Source: Deltaproteobacteria bacterium (GTDB lineage Bacteria > Myxococcota_A > Polyangia > Nannocystales > Nannocystaceae). Taken from it: DNA of 64,000 nt. Shown piece by piece: positions 38,226 to 46,135 of the stretch. A program made the translations under genes and the position numbers. The notes beneath the pieces were generated by a model. The model worked only from the letters and a program-made list of their open reading frames with translations, was not told the DNA's origin and searched no databases. Every line of letters starts with the position of its first letter. Position 1 is the first letter of the stretch. The stretch lies in the NCBI GenBank assembly GCA_016709225.1, contig JADJEE010000001.1, positions 3,394,187 to 3,458,186 of the forward strand, given 5' to 3'.

Positions 38226-39488
38226 TCAGAAGCCGAGGTCGCGCTGCACGGTCAGCTTCGGCAGCGAGAGGATGACGTCGTACGCAGCCGTGACGTCGGT
38301 CGTGAGATATCCGCTCTGCGCCCTCAAGCAACTGAACATCCCGGCCGGCGCCCTCCGACACGCGACCAGCGAGAGCTGCTCACCGGCTTGCGCAGCGATC
38401 AAGGCCGCCTCGAGGCTGCTCGGCTGCGGCGCTTCCAACTGGGTCTCAACCACCCGGAAGCCGACCTCCGTCTCGGGCGCGAGCTCCATCTCGCTCGTGA
38501 CATCGCCAGTGGTCGTGGTGCCGATGACCACATAGTCGTCGCAAAGCTCCGCACTGAGATACATGCCCATCGGATGCGCCGAGACGTAGTCGCCCCACAC
38601 CACGGGGAGACGCTGCACATGCCCGTTGTGCGCAAGGATGACCACGCGCGCCTCCGGTTCACGCGCCAACACGTCGAGCACCGAGTCGGCGAGGAAGCGA
38701 TCGCGTACCGAGTGATCCAGAGCCGCCTCGGCTCCGCGGTGCATGGCCTCGTTCGTGCGCATCGCGTAATCCGCGTGGATGAGCGAGTCGAGCTGACGCC
38801 GTGCGCGATCCACAGCGTCGCGAGAGGAACGCGCCACGAGCACCGCGTCGAGCGCGCGCATGCGGAGGCGCAGCCGCGCGAGGCTCGCCGTCAACGCGTC
38901 TTGCTGGTGCGTTCCGAGGCTTGCCCACGCCTGCGCGGTGCGCGCCACCGACGTGCCGACGAGCTTCGCGCTCGCCTGCTCGACCGCCAGCAGTAGAGGG
39001 AGCGCATCGGCGTCGACCTCGCGAACGAAGCTGGCGAATCGCTCAACGGTAGAGGCAAACGCGCTTCCCCCGTTGGGGAGATCCAGCCCTAGAAATCGAG
39101 GTCGCCGTGGCCTGGAACCCCCCCACGCGCGCAGCCACGTCGCGATGTTGCACATGCCCCAGTCGGAAGCACCGCGACTCACGCGACCGAGCGGACGCGG
39201 ATCGGCTTCGTTCGCGAGCCACACATCGAGGTCCTCGGCTTCGTCGACATCGAACTCGGCGGCAACGATGTCGAACCCGAGCTGCTCGTGCAGGAAGCGG
39301 ACGAGTCGCTGGCGCACGGTCCAAAACTCTTCGATGAAATGCGCGCCTTCACCGAGTGCGACGACTCGAGCGTCGCCGATGAACTCACGCAGCGGGTCGA
39401 GGTCATCGAGCGGGGCGTTCGGGTCAATGGTAGAGAGACGAACGGCGTTGGTTCGCAGCCACGCGGCTGCAGCATTCAGATCGGTCAC
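38226..39488 (-). CDS. Erythromycin esterase family protein
   Basis: Member of the erythromycin-esterase-like/EreA fold family, which hydrolyses macrolide lactones in some members but has unknown roles in many environmental ones. The 420-aa product has VVALGEGAHFIEEFW (the conserved Glu/His motif), IVAAEFDVDEAEDLDVWL, the long helical middle and VVILAHNGHVQRLP. The GTG start 39488 is favoured because AGGAG lies 7 nt upstream (AGGAGAATGCTCGTG), whereas ATG 39494 would be nearly touching it. Not part of an operon; it lies between tRNA-Asn and the phage block and may be island cargo. Macrolide resistance is not implied. Confidence 0.8.
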   Translation of the reverse strand: MTDLNAAAAWLRTNAVRLSTIDPNAPLDDLDPLREFIGDARVVALGEGAHFIEEFWTVRQRLVRFLHEQLGFDIVAAEFDVDEAEDLDVWLANEADPRPLGRVSRGASDWGMCNIATWLRAWGGSRPRRPRFLGLDLPNGGSAFASTVERFASFVREVDADALPLLLAVEQASAKLVGTSVARTAQAWASLGTHQQDALTASLARLRLRMRALDAVLVARSSRDAVDRARRQLDSLIHADYAMRTNEAMHRGAEAALDHSVRDRFLADSVLDVLAREPEARVVILAHNGHVQRLPVVWGDYVSAHPMGMYLSAELCDDYVVIGTTTTGDVTSEMELAPETEVGFRVVETQLEAPQPSSLEAALIAAQAGEQLSLVACRRAPAGMFSCLRAQSGYLTTDVTAAYDVILSLPKLTVQRDLGF

Positions 39489-39631
39489 GAGCATTCTCCT
39501 GGGCACAAGACAAGTCGAGGCGACGCGCGTCTTCAGCGCACGAACGCCCATCGAGTGGACTTGAGCAACTCAGCGGAGACGCAAGGAACCGGTCGGCATG
39601 AAGTACAGGCTACCACTCGCCGCAAAGGCGA

Positions 39632-39964
39632 TCAACCGGATGAACCCCAGGCCGCCGAGTGGTCACCCCACAGCGCCGTCTCGAGGAGCGCCATCCCGCG
39701 CGCGGCCTCCGCGGGCGTCGCGTCGGCGAGCTCGAGGTACACGCGCCCGCTCTCGTTGCAGTCCTCGGTGTTCACGCACCAGCTCTCGCTCGCGGGCGTC
39801 GCCAGCTCGATCTCGGCGGCGAGCTTGTGGAGCGCGGCCTTCACGACGCGGTAGCTGGTGCCCTTCGGGAAGCGGAGCGCGATCTGCGGCTCGGGCGTTC
39901 CGTAGCGACTCTCGCCCTGGCTCACCGTCTTCGTCGCCAGCGTGTTCTTCATCGTCGTGCTCAT
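39632..39964 (-). CDS. Hypothetical small protein of the phage-derived block
   Basis: Function not recognised. The 110-aa product reads RYGTPEPQIALRFPKGTSYRVVKAALHKLAAEIELATP in its middle (shown here only in part: QIALRFPKGTSYRVVKAA), an alpha/beta pattern without signal or membrane segments. The start ATG 39964 has GGAGGACGACG just upstream, as several neighbours do, and copy 1 of the repeated promoter-like element lies 47 bp before it. It is the last gene of the minus-strand block. Confidence 0.6.
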   Translation of the reverse strand: MSTTMKNTLATKTVSQGESRYGTPEPQIALRFPKGTSYRVVKAALHKLAAEIELATPASESWCVNTEDCNESGRVYLELADATPAEAARGMALLETALWGDHSAAWGSSG

Positions 39965-40010
39965 CGTCGTCCTCCGTGGCGCGTCGCGCGAAGTGCCCGT
40001 CGCGTGAGGA

Positions 40011-40040
40011 CATACAGGCTTCCGTTTCGACCCATAGCAA
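40011..40040 (-). promoter_or_regulatory. Conserved promoter-like element, copy 1
   Basis: On the minus strand: TTGCTA, 18 bp, TGTATG, including the shared core GGAAGCCTGTATG. It lies 47 bp before the ATG at 39964. The -35-like box is good, the -10-like box is poor, so it may be a phage promoter or a regulator site. Confidence 0.55.
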
Positions 40041-40214
40041 GGCGGACGGATGTCGATTCTCGATGTTCTTTCAGGCACTTGGAGGCCGGGCGCCTACACG
40101 GCGATGGGCCGCGACGACGTTGCGCCCGGGCGCGCCCGTGGCCCTTCGCGCGGGGCACGACGCCGGGCTGCGTGACGCGGCCACGTGGGCCAACGTCGGC
40201 GCCCGTGGCGCGCG

Positions 40215-40466
40215 TCAGAGTGCGACCACCGCGTAGCGCGAGCCGGGGTTCATCGCCTCGAGCTGGGCGCGGCGCTTCTCCGCGTCCTCGGCGGTGGCGA
40301 ACGCGTCGTACTTCCAGTCGTTCCTGGTGGGCGCCATGCGGCTGATCGAGCCGTCCTTGTTCACCGACTTCACCATGAAGCGCGCGGTGGCTGCCGCCTG
40401 CTCGGTGGCGCGCTTAGCGCGCGCGTCGGCGTAGGCGCGGAAGGCGGTGGTGCTCTTGATCCTCAT
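40215..40466 (-). CDS. Hypothetical small protein
   Basis: Function not recognised. 83 aa, basic N-terminal helix (AFRAYADARAKRATEQAAA) followed by a short beta-rich part (FMVKSVNKDGSISRMAPTR) and an Ala/Glu helix. No signal peptide. The start ATG 40466 follows GAGGACGACGACG and lies 50 bp after copy 2 of the promoter-like element. Small soluble proteins of this kind are common in phage accessory regions. Confidence 0.6.
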   Translation of the reverse strand: MRIKSTTAFRAYADARAKRATEQAAATARFMVKSVNKDGSISRMAPTRNDWKYDAFATAEDAEKRRAQLEAMNPGSRYAVVAL

Positions 40467-40515
40467 CGTCGTCGTCCTCGCTTTCGCGTCGAGCCCCGTG
40501 CCCGTCGCGTGAGGA

Positions 40516-40545
40516 CATACAGGCTTCCGTTCGCGCACGTAGCAA
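40516..40545 (-). promoter_or_regulatory. Conserved promoter-like element, copy 2
   Basis: Minus strand TTGCTA-N18-TGTATG with the core GAACGGAAGCCTGTATGTCC, identical to copy 3 over the whole right part. It lies 50 bp before the ATG at 40466. Confidence 0.6.
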
Positions 40546-40620
40546 GGCGAAGATCCGAGGATTCGACCTCGCGCGAGAACACGCGACGTTCCGCGCGCGT
40601 CGGGCGTGGAGGCCTTCTGC

Positions 40621-40863
40621 CTACCCCTTCGCCGTGAGGCCGGTGCGGAGCATCTCGGCGACGAGCGACGCGGCCAGCTCCTCGTCGGTCTCGCCCTTCA
40701 CGTCGAGCTCGACCTCCTCGAACTTGCGCGCGTTGGCGACGACCCACTCGATGTACTTCGGCACGGTGAAGTCCTCGACGCCGAACGCGATGTCCTGCAT
40801 GGCCTTCACGATCTGCAGCGCGGTGCCTTGGAACACGCGCCCGTCTCTCATCACGATCTTCAT
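40621..40863 (-). CDS. Hypothetical small acidic protein
   Basis: Function not recognised. 80 aa (KIVMRDGRVFQGTALQIVKA at the N-terminus), a short beta hairpin then helices; no cysteines and no membrane segment. The N-terminal pattern of a modified strand and QIVKAMQDIAF helix is seen in small mobile-element proteins. Its start overlaps the stop of the gamma-glutamylcyclotransferase-like gene (ATGA), so it belongs to the amidoligase/GGCT operon and may act with it. Confidence 0.6.
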   Translation of the reverse strand: MKIVMRDGRVFQGTALQIVKAMQDIAFGVEDFTVPKYIEWVVANARKFEEVELDVKGETDEELAASLVAEMLRTGLTAKG

Positions 40864-41258
40864 GCTGCGGTCTCCTTTCGGCGCGAGCGCCAGTTGCCCG
40901 AGGCGATGACGGGACGACCCTCGACCTGCTCGGGCGGGAGGAGGTAGGTCTCGACGGCGGCGCCGTCCTCGAGCGCGATGCGCGTGCGACGGTAGAAGCG
41001 CGGATGCCCTTCGAGCCGGTCAAGCGCGGCGAGCGTCGCCTCGTCGACCTCATACACCTCGCCGGCCACCGCGTGCGCGCCGCCACTCACGAGACCCGGA
41101 AACGGTCCGAGGTCCCTCAGCTCGAATGCGGGCTGCGTGCGCGCGTTCGCGACGAGCCGCGCGCCAGCCAGGACGCGGTGGTTCGGCTCACCGGCGAGGA
41201 GCGTGCCGTAGACGAAGACGCGCGTGGGCGCGCGACTCTGGCTCCGGGGCGCGCTCAC
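40860..41258 (-). CDS. Gamma-glutamylcyclotransferase-like (AIG2/GGCT) protein, short
   Basis: GGCT-fold enzyme that typically cyclises a gamma-glutamyl amide to 5-oxoproline and free amine. 132 aa; the nucleotide-like binding loop is VFVYGTLLAGEPNHRVL, the probable catalytic Glu follows in AVAGEVYEVDEATLAALD, then RLEGHPRFYRRTRI. The GTG start 41258 overlaps the upstream GGCT gene stop (GTGA). Together with a second GGCT and an amidoligase it makes a predicted peptide-bond-making and -breaking set on glutamyl side chains. The actual substrate is unknown. Confidence 0.8.
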   Translation of the reverse strand: MSAPRSQSRAPTRVFVYGTLLAGEPNHRVLAGARLVANARTQPAFELRDLGPFPGLVSGGAHAVAGEVYEVDEATLAALDRLEGHPRFYRRTRIALEDGAAVETYLLPPEQVEGRPVIASGNWRSRRKETAA

Positions 41259-41704
41259 GGCGACACCCCCGCTGCGCGAGCCAGGGGCTCGACGTCGAAG
41301 CCCAGGCGCGCGTACGCGTGCCAGAGCACGGTGAAGTAGCCGAGCGGCGGCGCCCACGCTTCGAAGCCGTCCTCGGGTTGGAGGTAGGTCATCACGCGGC
41401 GGCGGCGCCCGCTCTCGTCGCGCACCCACCGGATGACGCGCTCGTAGGCGAAGGGATGGCCCTCGAAGCGGTCGAGCTCGCGGAGGTCGACGTTGCCCAG
41501 CTCGTAGAGGAGCCCCTCGACGCACGCGCCCTTGGCGCGCACCACGCTGGCCACCGCGCCGCCCCAGCGGTGGCTGAAGCCGCCGAAGACCAGCGCGTAG
41601 TTCGGCAGCGTCGCCCGCCCAACCACGCGCGCGTTGGCGCAGCGCTCGCGCATCTGCGCGTCGTCGAGGTTCGAGCCGTAGGCGAAGTAGAGCACCGGGT
41701 TCAT
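41255..41704 (-). CDS. Gamma-glutamylcyclotransferase-like (GGCT) protein, long
   Basis: Second GGCT-fold protein of the operon, 149 aa, with the classic start LYFAYGSNLDDAQMRERC, the GFSHRWGGAVASVVRAKG strand region, the catalytic-Glu segment CVEGLLYELGNVDLRELDRFEG and RVMTYLQPEDG. This is closer to the canonical GGCT family than its downstream neighbour, so the pair is not a recent duplication. ATG 41704 gives the family N-terminus; ATG 41743 would add 13 residues. It lies downstream of the amidoligase gene. Confidence 0.85.
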   Translation of the reverse strand: MNPVLYFAYGSNLDDAQMRERCANARVVGRATLPNYALVFGGFSHRWGGAVASVVRAKGACVEGLLYELGNVDLRELDRFEGHPFAYERVIRWVRDESGRRRRVMTYLQPEDGFEAWAPPLGYFTVLWHAYARLGFDVEPLARAAGVSP

Positions 41705-41810
41705 CTTCTCATCTCGCTTCGGGCAGTCGCCCGGCGTCGTCATGCATCGCCTCTGTTCCCCATCGAGTCCAGCGCCGGCTCGCGGTCCGGCGCTGGTGCG
41801 TCGGCGCCGG

Positions 41811-42734
41811 TCACGCTGCGCGGGCATCACCGACCTCCTCGCTCTCCGTCGCGGGCTGCGTGTCCATCGCCGGGCGGCGGTCGCGGCGCTCGCCCTTCCA
41901 TGCCGCCGAGCCCGCGAGCTTCTTCGTGAGGTGCAGGCGCGCGGTCTTGAACTCGTCGCCAATCAGCCCGAGGTGCAGGAGCACCACCCGGAAGTCGTAC
42001 TTCGCGGTGGCGGGGTTGAACTCGCGGCGCTTGCTCGACGCGGCCTTCGAGGAGAGCGCCTTCGCAGCCATTGCGAGGACGAGCTGCACGTAGGCCTTCA
42101 CCTCGCCGGCGTGCAGCGTGCCGTTGAAGTAGCGGAACTCCAACGTGCCCCTGAAGAAGAGGCTGTTGAGGTTCAGCCCGCGGTAGCGGCTGCTGTGGTA
42201 GCGGCTCGGCGTCTCGCCGCTGCGCCCGTACCAGGCGTCGCGCACGTCGCTCATCGTCTTGGGGCGGCGCGCCTCGAGCGCCTCGATGAAGCGGGCTTCG
42301 ATCGGGCGGCAGTAGCGCGCGAGGCGCTGCTCGCTGACACCGAGCGCGTGCTCGAGGAGGCGCTCCTGCTTGTGAACCAGCTTGACCAGGTTCACCACGC
42401 TCTTGGCGTCGAAGCGCTCCGCTCCGACGTGGATGTGGATGCCCGTGGAGTGGTCGGCCTTCGCGCCCGCCGTGCGCACCGCGCGGATGATGTTCTGCAG
42501 CTCCTCGATGTCGTCGTAGCCGAGGACCGGCGAGACGATCTCGCCGCTGTTCTCGCCGCCGCTCAGCGAGCCGTCCGGCACGACCTTCCAGGTGCGCCCG
42601 CTCGCGGTGGTGATGCGCACGTCCCGGTAGTCGTTCGAGACGGTGCCGCCCACCACGCTGTGGATGGCCTCGGCGAGCTTCGTCCGGCTCAGGCCCACCG
42701 TCTCGATCTCGATTCCGAATCGCAGCGTCTTCAT
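41811..42734 (-). CDS. Amidoligase family enzyme (COOH-NH2 ligase fold)
   Basis: Predicted ATP-dependent ligase of the amidoligase_2 type, related in fold to glutamine synthetase and gamma-glutamylcysteine ligases. 307 aa. Key features: FGIEIETVGLSRTKL at the N-terminus (metal-binding Glu pair), VPDGSLSGGENSGEIVSPVL, the metal-binding TGIHIHVG, RYCRPIEARFIEAL, RGLNLNSLF and the GTLEFRYFNGTLHAGEV strand. The start ATG 42734 follows GAGGACGACGACG and lies 51 bp after copy 3 of the promoter-like element. Amidoligases paired with GGCT-like proteins are known from comparative genomics of phages and bacteria, predicted to build and remove isopeptide or gamma-glutamyl tags. Confidence 0.88.
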   Translation of the reverse strand: MKTLRFGIEIETVGLSRTKLAEAIHSVVGGTVSNDYRDVRITTASGRTWKVVPDGSLSGGENSGEIVSPVLGYDDIEELQNIIRAVRTAGAKADHSTGIHIHVGAERFDAKSVVNLVKLVHKQERLLEHALGVSEQRLARYCRPIEARFIEALEARRPKTMSDVRDAWYGRSGETPSRYHSSRYRGLNLNSLFFRGTLEFRYFNGTLHAGEVKAYVQLVLAMAAKALSSKAASSKRREFNPATAKYDFRVVLLHLGLIGDEFKTARLHLTKKLAGSAAWKGERRDRRPAMDTQPATESEEVGDARAA

Positions 42735-42784
42735 CGTCGTCGTCCTCGCGTTCTGCGCGGGGCCCAGTGCCCGTCGCGTGAGGA

Positions 42785-42814
42785 CATACAGGCTTCCGTT
42801 CGCGCCCCTAGCAA
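42785..42814 (-). promoter_or_regulatory. Conserved promoter-like element, copy 3
   Basis: Minus strand TTGCTA-N18-TGTATG, core GAACGGAAGCCTGTATGTCC; 51 bp before the amidoligase ATG. It probably drives the amidoligase-GGCT-GGCT-small protein operon. Confidence 0.6.
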
Positions 42815-42933
42815 GGCCGAACACGTTGATTTCGCATGTGTTTTCAGGCGCTTGGAATAGCCGCGAGGTTCCGCGGACATGGGGCGTCGGAGGCGGTTGT
42901 AGGCCTGCCGACGCCCCGCCGATTCCGCCGCGT

Positions 42934-43578
<645 letters not shown>

Positions 43579-43651
43579 GACTGCTCTCCTCGTCGGGCGC
43601 TGGGTACACGTCGCCCTTCACGCGCGCGCCCTTGGCTCGCGTGGTGGGCTT

Positions 43652-43670
43652 GCGCTCCGTGATGGAGCGC
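43652..43670 (-). terminator. Short hairpin between two phage-block genes
   Basis: Perfect 7-bp stem GCGCTCC/GGAGCGC with a 5-nt loop, 17 bp after the stop of the 96-aa gene on the minus strand. No U-tract; could be a weak terminator or RNA-stability element. Confidence 0.3.
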
Positions 43671-43686
43671 GTCGTCGTTCAGGTCG

Positions 43687-43977
43687 TCAGCGCTTCAGGC
43701 TCGCGAAGCACGCGAGGTCGATGGCGCGCGGGTCGCTCGACACGAAGCTGAAGCGTCCCTCTGCTGCGAGCCAGGGCTGCACCTCGACGCGGTCGTCGGC
43801 GGTCACGCCGCCCGCGCGCTCGAGGTCTTCCTCGTCGCGGATGTACTGCCCGTCCCGGTCCGGGTCGTAGTCGGCGCGCAGCGCGTTCTTCAGCACAGCG
43901 ACGATGCGCACCTTGTGGCCGCGCAGGTAGGCGTGCTCGGTGCCGTCGTAGGTCGTCGTGGTGCCGAGCGTCTTCAT
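43687..43977 (-). CDS. Hypothetical small protein
   Basis: Function not recognised. 96 aa, beginning TLGTTTTYDGTEHAYLRGHK, with a beta-rich first half (KVRIVAVLKNALRADYDPD), an acidic middle, and EVQPWLAAEGRFSFVSSDPR near the end. Soluble, without cysteine-pair motifs or membrane segments. The start ATG overlaps the stop of the upstream 70-aa gene (ATGA), so both use copy 4 of the promoter-like element. Confidence 0.6.
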   Translation of the reverse strand: MKTLGTTTTYDGTEHAYLRGHKVRIVAVLKNALRADYDPDRDGQYIRDEEDLERAGGVTADDRVEVQPWLAAEGRFSFVSSDPRAIDLACFASLKR

Positions 43978-44186
43978 CGCTCCTCCTTGGCGGCGGCGAG
44001 CCCCGCGCGGTACGCGGCCTCGAGCGCGGCCTTCACCGACCAGACCGCGACGTCGTGGAAGTCGAGCGAGTCGCTCTTGCGTGTCTCGAGCGTGTCGATG
44101 TGGAGCGTCGCCTTCGCGATGGCGGCGAGCAGCTCGTCGACCGTCGGCTCCTTCTTGCCGGGGCGCTTCTTGTTCGTGGTCTGCAT
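43974..44186 (-). CDS. Small DUF6900-type protein
   Basis: 70-aa soluble protein of unknown function. The stretch LLAAIAKATLHIDTLETRKS followed by DSLDFHDVAVWSVKAALEAA is very characteristic of a family of small proteins found in phages and mobile elements (I believe DUF6900). A Lys-rich N-terminal tail precedes it. Start ATG 44186 follows GGAGGACGACG, and copy 4 of the promoter-like element ends only 28 bp upstream, giving a shorter leader than in the other copies. Confidence 0.7.
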   Translation of the reverse strand: MQTTNKKRPGKKEPTVDELLAAIAKATLHIDTLETRKSDSLDFHDVAVWSVKAALEAAYRAGLAAAKEER

Positions 44187-44213
44187 CGTCGTCCTCCGCG
44201 TTGATCGCCTCGC

Positions 44214-44243
44214 CATACAGGCTTCCGTTCGCGCCCCCAGCAA
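44214..44243 (-). promoter_or_regulatory. Conserved promoter-like element, copy 4
   Basis: Minus strand TTGCTG-N18-TGTATG; the core GAACGGAAGCCTGTATGG is kept, the -35-like box has one change. 28 bp before the ATG at 44186. Confidence 0.55.
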
Positions 44244-44288
44244 GGTCATTCCGTGAAGAATCGACCTCGCTGGGAACCGCGTGCGCGC

Positions 44289-44564
44289 TCAACGCGTGGC
44301 CACGCTCCACGCGGTCTTCGAGCCGTAGCGGAGCTGTTCGCCCTCGACGAGGAAGACGTCGTTCTTGGCGGTGCCGCGCTCGAGGCGGGGCTCCTCGTCG
44401 TCGTCGCCATCGCCGTCCTCGTCGCGATCGGCGCGGAGCATCTCTTCGCGCGTCGTCACGCCTGCGAGGCTCAGCTCGAACGGCCAGTTCTGCTGCATCA
44501 TCACGAGGACCTCGGCGTCCGGGTCCTGCTCCTCCAGCAACTCGATCAGCTCGCTCACCTTCAT
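44289..44564 (-). CDS. Hypothetical small acidic protein
   Basis: 91 aa, unknown function. The N-terminus KVSELIELLEEQDPDAEVLV is a helix-strand pattern found in many phage and mobile-element small proteins; a very acidic run (RDEDGDGDDDEEP) follows, then a short beta segment (NDVFLVEGEQLRYG). Start ATG 44564 lies 51 bp after copy 5 of the promoter-like element. No membrane or export signals. Confidence 0.6.
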   Translation of the reverse strand: MKVSELIELLEEQDPDAEVLVMMQQNWPFELSLAGVTTREEMLRADRDEDGDGDDDEEPRLERGTAKNDVFLVEGEQLRYGSKTAWSVATR

Positions 44565-44614
44565 GTCGTCGTCTCCGTCGGGGTGGTCCGTGCGGTGCGC
44601 CCCGTTCGCGACGA

Positions 44615-44644
44615 CATACAGGCTTCCTTCTGGCGACCTTCCAA
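44615..44644 (-). promoter_or_regulatory. Conserved promoter-like element, copy 5
   Basis: Minus strand TTGGAA-N18-TGTATG with core AAGGAAGCCTGTATGTCG; the most diverged copy, still with the same spacing and 51 bp before its ATG (44564). Confidence 0.5.
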
Positions 44645-44714
44645 GGCGAAGAAGCGAGAAATCGACCGGCGCGCGGAAGCCCGCGTTACCTCGCGAGAAC
44701 TCCGCGCACGGTCC

Positions 44715-44951
44715 TCACGCAGCCTTGTCGTGCATGTCCTCGATGGCGTCCTTCAGCGCGACGAGCGCGGCCTCGACCTTGGTCACGGCCTCGGTCTGCA
44801 CGCGCCCCATCTCGGCCACCTTGTCGAACAGCTCGCGGAGCTGCGCGTCCTTCTTCTCGTTCACGCGCCAGAAGGCCCAGCCGAGCACTGCGACGAGGCC
44901 GTAGGGGCCGGTCGCCTGAAGCCACGTCGCAACGCTGGTGAAGGTGTCCAT
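44715..44951 (-). CDS. Holin-like membrane protein
   Basis: 78-aa protein with one N-terminal hydrophobic helix (ATWLQATGPYGLVAVLGWAFW), followed by an amphipathic coiled-coil helix (KKDAQLRELFDKVAEMGRVQ to ALKDAIEDMHD). It is located immediately downstream of the endolysin gene, 17 bp away on the same strand. Size, single membrane span, charged tail and position support a holin or spanin-like lysis role, as in phage XkdX/BhlA-type proteins, but no family motif is decisive. Confidence 0.6.
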   Translation of the reverse strand: MDTFTSVATWLQATGPYGLVAVLGWAFWRVNEKKDAQLRELFDKVAEMGRVQTEAVTKVEAALVALKDAIEDMHDKAA

Positions 44952-44968
44952 CCGTCTCTCCTCTTTGG

Positions 44969-45706
44969 TCAGGCCACGGCGGGCGTGGGCAGCAGGTCTC
45001 GAACGTCGGCACGGCGCACGCCGGTCGCGCGCTTCACCGCTTCCTCGAACGCGACGTCCGGCGCGAGCCCGGCCTCGAGGCGCAGCCATGCGTAGAGGAC
45101 GAGCATCGAGCCGTCGGCGTGCCCGAAGTACTGGTGCGCGAGCACACCCGGCAGCGGCGCCTTCGCGGCAGCAGGCACGAGGCCCAGTGCGAAGCGTCCG
45201 TCCCGCAGCCCCGGCCACGCGCGCGGCACCGCGATGCCCGCCGACGGCGCGCTCGTCGTCCAGCGCACGAGCGCGGCGACCGCTTCCGCCTGCGCGGGTG
45301 TCGGCAGGACGTACTCACCCTTGTGCGCCCACGGCGCCTTGATGACGCGGTCCCACGGCAGGCCCGGCTTCAGGTAGCTCGGGTAGTACGGGTTCACGAC
45401 CTCGACGCCGAACGACGCGCCGTTGTGCTGGCTCGCGTGCCAGAGGATGTCCGTCGCGAGGTCGCCGTGCTGCGTGAGCGCGCCGTCCGCGCCCATCACG
45501 AGGTGGACGCTGAGCCCGCGCTTCTTCAAGACCGCGATGGTCGAGTCGACGCTGCGCGTGACGGTCTCGTGGATGACGAGCTCGACCGCGCGAGCTCGTT
45601 TGCCCTTCGAGGGAAACCGATGGACGCCGTCTTCGGCGAACGTGCGGATCGAGAGGCCCTCGACCGGGCACGTGGTCTTGCCGCCGACGATGAAGCCGCC
45701 GCTCAC
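44969..45706 (-). CDS. Phage endolysin, N-acetylmuramoyl-L-alanine amidase (amidase_2)
   Basis: Zn-dependent amidase cleaving the bond between MurNAc and the peptide stem. In the 245-aa product the zinc ligands fit ELVIHETVTRS (first His) and a second His near DILWHASQHNGASFGVEVVN; GLSVHLVMGADGALTQH is the classic substrate-side strand. The C-terminal 90 residues are helical and may bind the wall (YAWLRLEAGLAPDVAFEEAV). No signal peptide, as expected for a holin-dependent lysin. It overlaps the upstream zinc-ribbon gene by 4 bp and is followed by the holin-like gene. Confidence 0.87.
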   Translation of the reverse strand: MSGGFIVGGKTTCPVEGLSIRTFAEDGVHRFPSKGKRARAVELVIHETVTRSVDSTIAVLKKRGLSVHLVMGADGALTQHGDLATDILWHASQHNGASFGVEVVNPYYPSYLKPGLPWDRVIKAPWAHKGEYVLPTPAQAEAVAALVRWTTSAPSAGIAVPRAWPGLRDGRFALGLVPAAAKAPLPGVLAHQYFGHADGSMLVLYAWLRLEAGLAPDVAFEEAVKRATGVRRADVRDLLPTPAVA

Positions 45707-46128
45707 TGGCCGGGCTCCTTCCCTTGCAGTTCCTCGACAGCCCGCGCCGGCAGCTTCAGCCCCTTGTCGAAGAAGCGGGCCCTGACCTCAGTGGCGATGG
45801 GCTTGGTGACGATCTGCTCGGCCTTGCCCACGAGACGTTCGACGACACGCCCCTTCTTCACGAGCTGCGAGTGCAGCTCGTCGACCATGAGCCGGTGGAG
45901 GTGCCCGGAGCTGCCCTGCGACGGGTGCGCCTGCTCGCTCGCAGGCGAGCGCACCAGAAACTCTCGCGAGCGGCAGGTGGGACACTCAGGCAGAGGAACG
46001 ACTCCGTCCTCGACCTGGTCGTCGCGTTCGACACCGACCGCGAGGTTCGCGAGCGCAACGCGGTTCTCGCGGTCGCACCCTGCGCAGCGCTGAACGAGCT
46101 CGGTGTCGGTGATCTCCTGAATTGCCAT
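45703..46128 (-). CDS. Phage protein with a zinc-ribbon-like motif
   Basis: 141 aa, function unknown. Four cysteines in two pairs (LVQRCAGCDRENR and PLPECPTCRSREF) form a probable zinc ribbon in the first 60 residues. The middle contains a His-rich stretch (SGHLHRLMVDELHSQL) and a basic helical C-terminus (ARFFDKGLKLPARAVEEL). The ribosome-binding site GAGGAGC lies 5 nt before the ATG, the best in the block. It sits between the tail-fibre gene and the endolysin gene. Confidence 0.65.
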   Translation of the reverse strand: MAIQEITDTELVQRCAGCDRENRVALANLAVGVERDDQVEDGVVPLPECPTCRSREFLVRSPASEQAHPSQGSSGHLHRLMVDELHSQLVKKGRVVERLVGKAEQIVTKPIATEVRARFFDKGLKLPARAVEELQGKEPGQ

Positions 46129-46135
46129 GTGCTCC

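Noticed and set aside
38226..39488. Macrolide resistance gene
   Set aside because: The erythromycin-esterase fold family is broad; without the specific active-site comparison, resistance cannot be claimed.
39990..40020. Short leader peptide beginning SSRDGH after the repeated element
   Set aside because: Its ATG lies within the -10-like box (TGTATGTCC), so it would not be transcribed from that promoter; the similarity between copies follows from the conserved DNA element.
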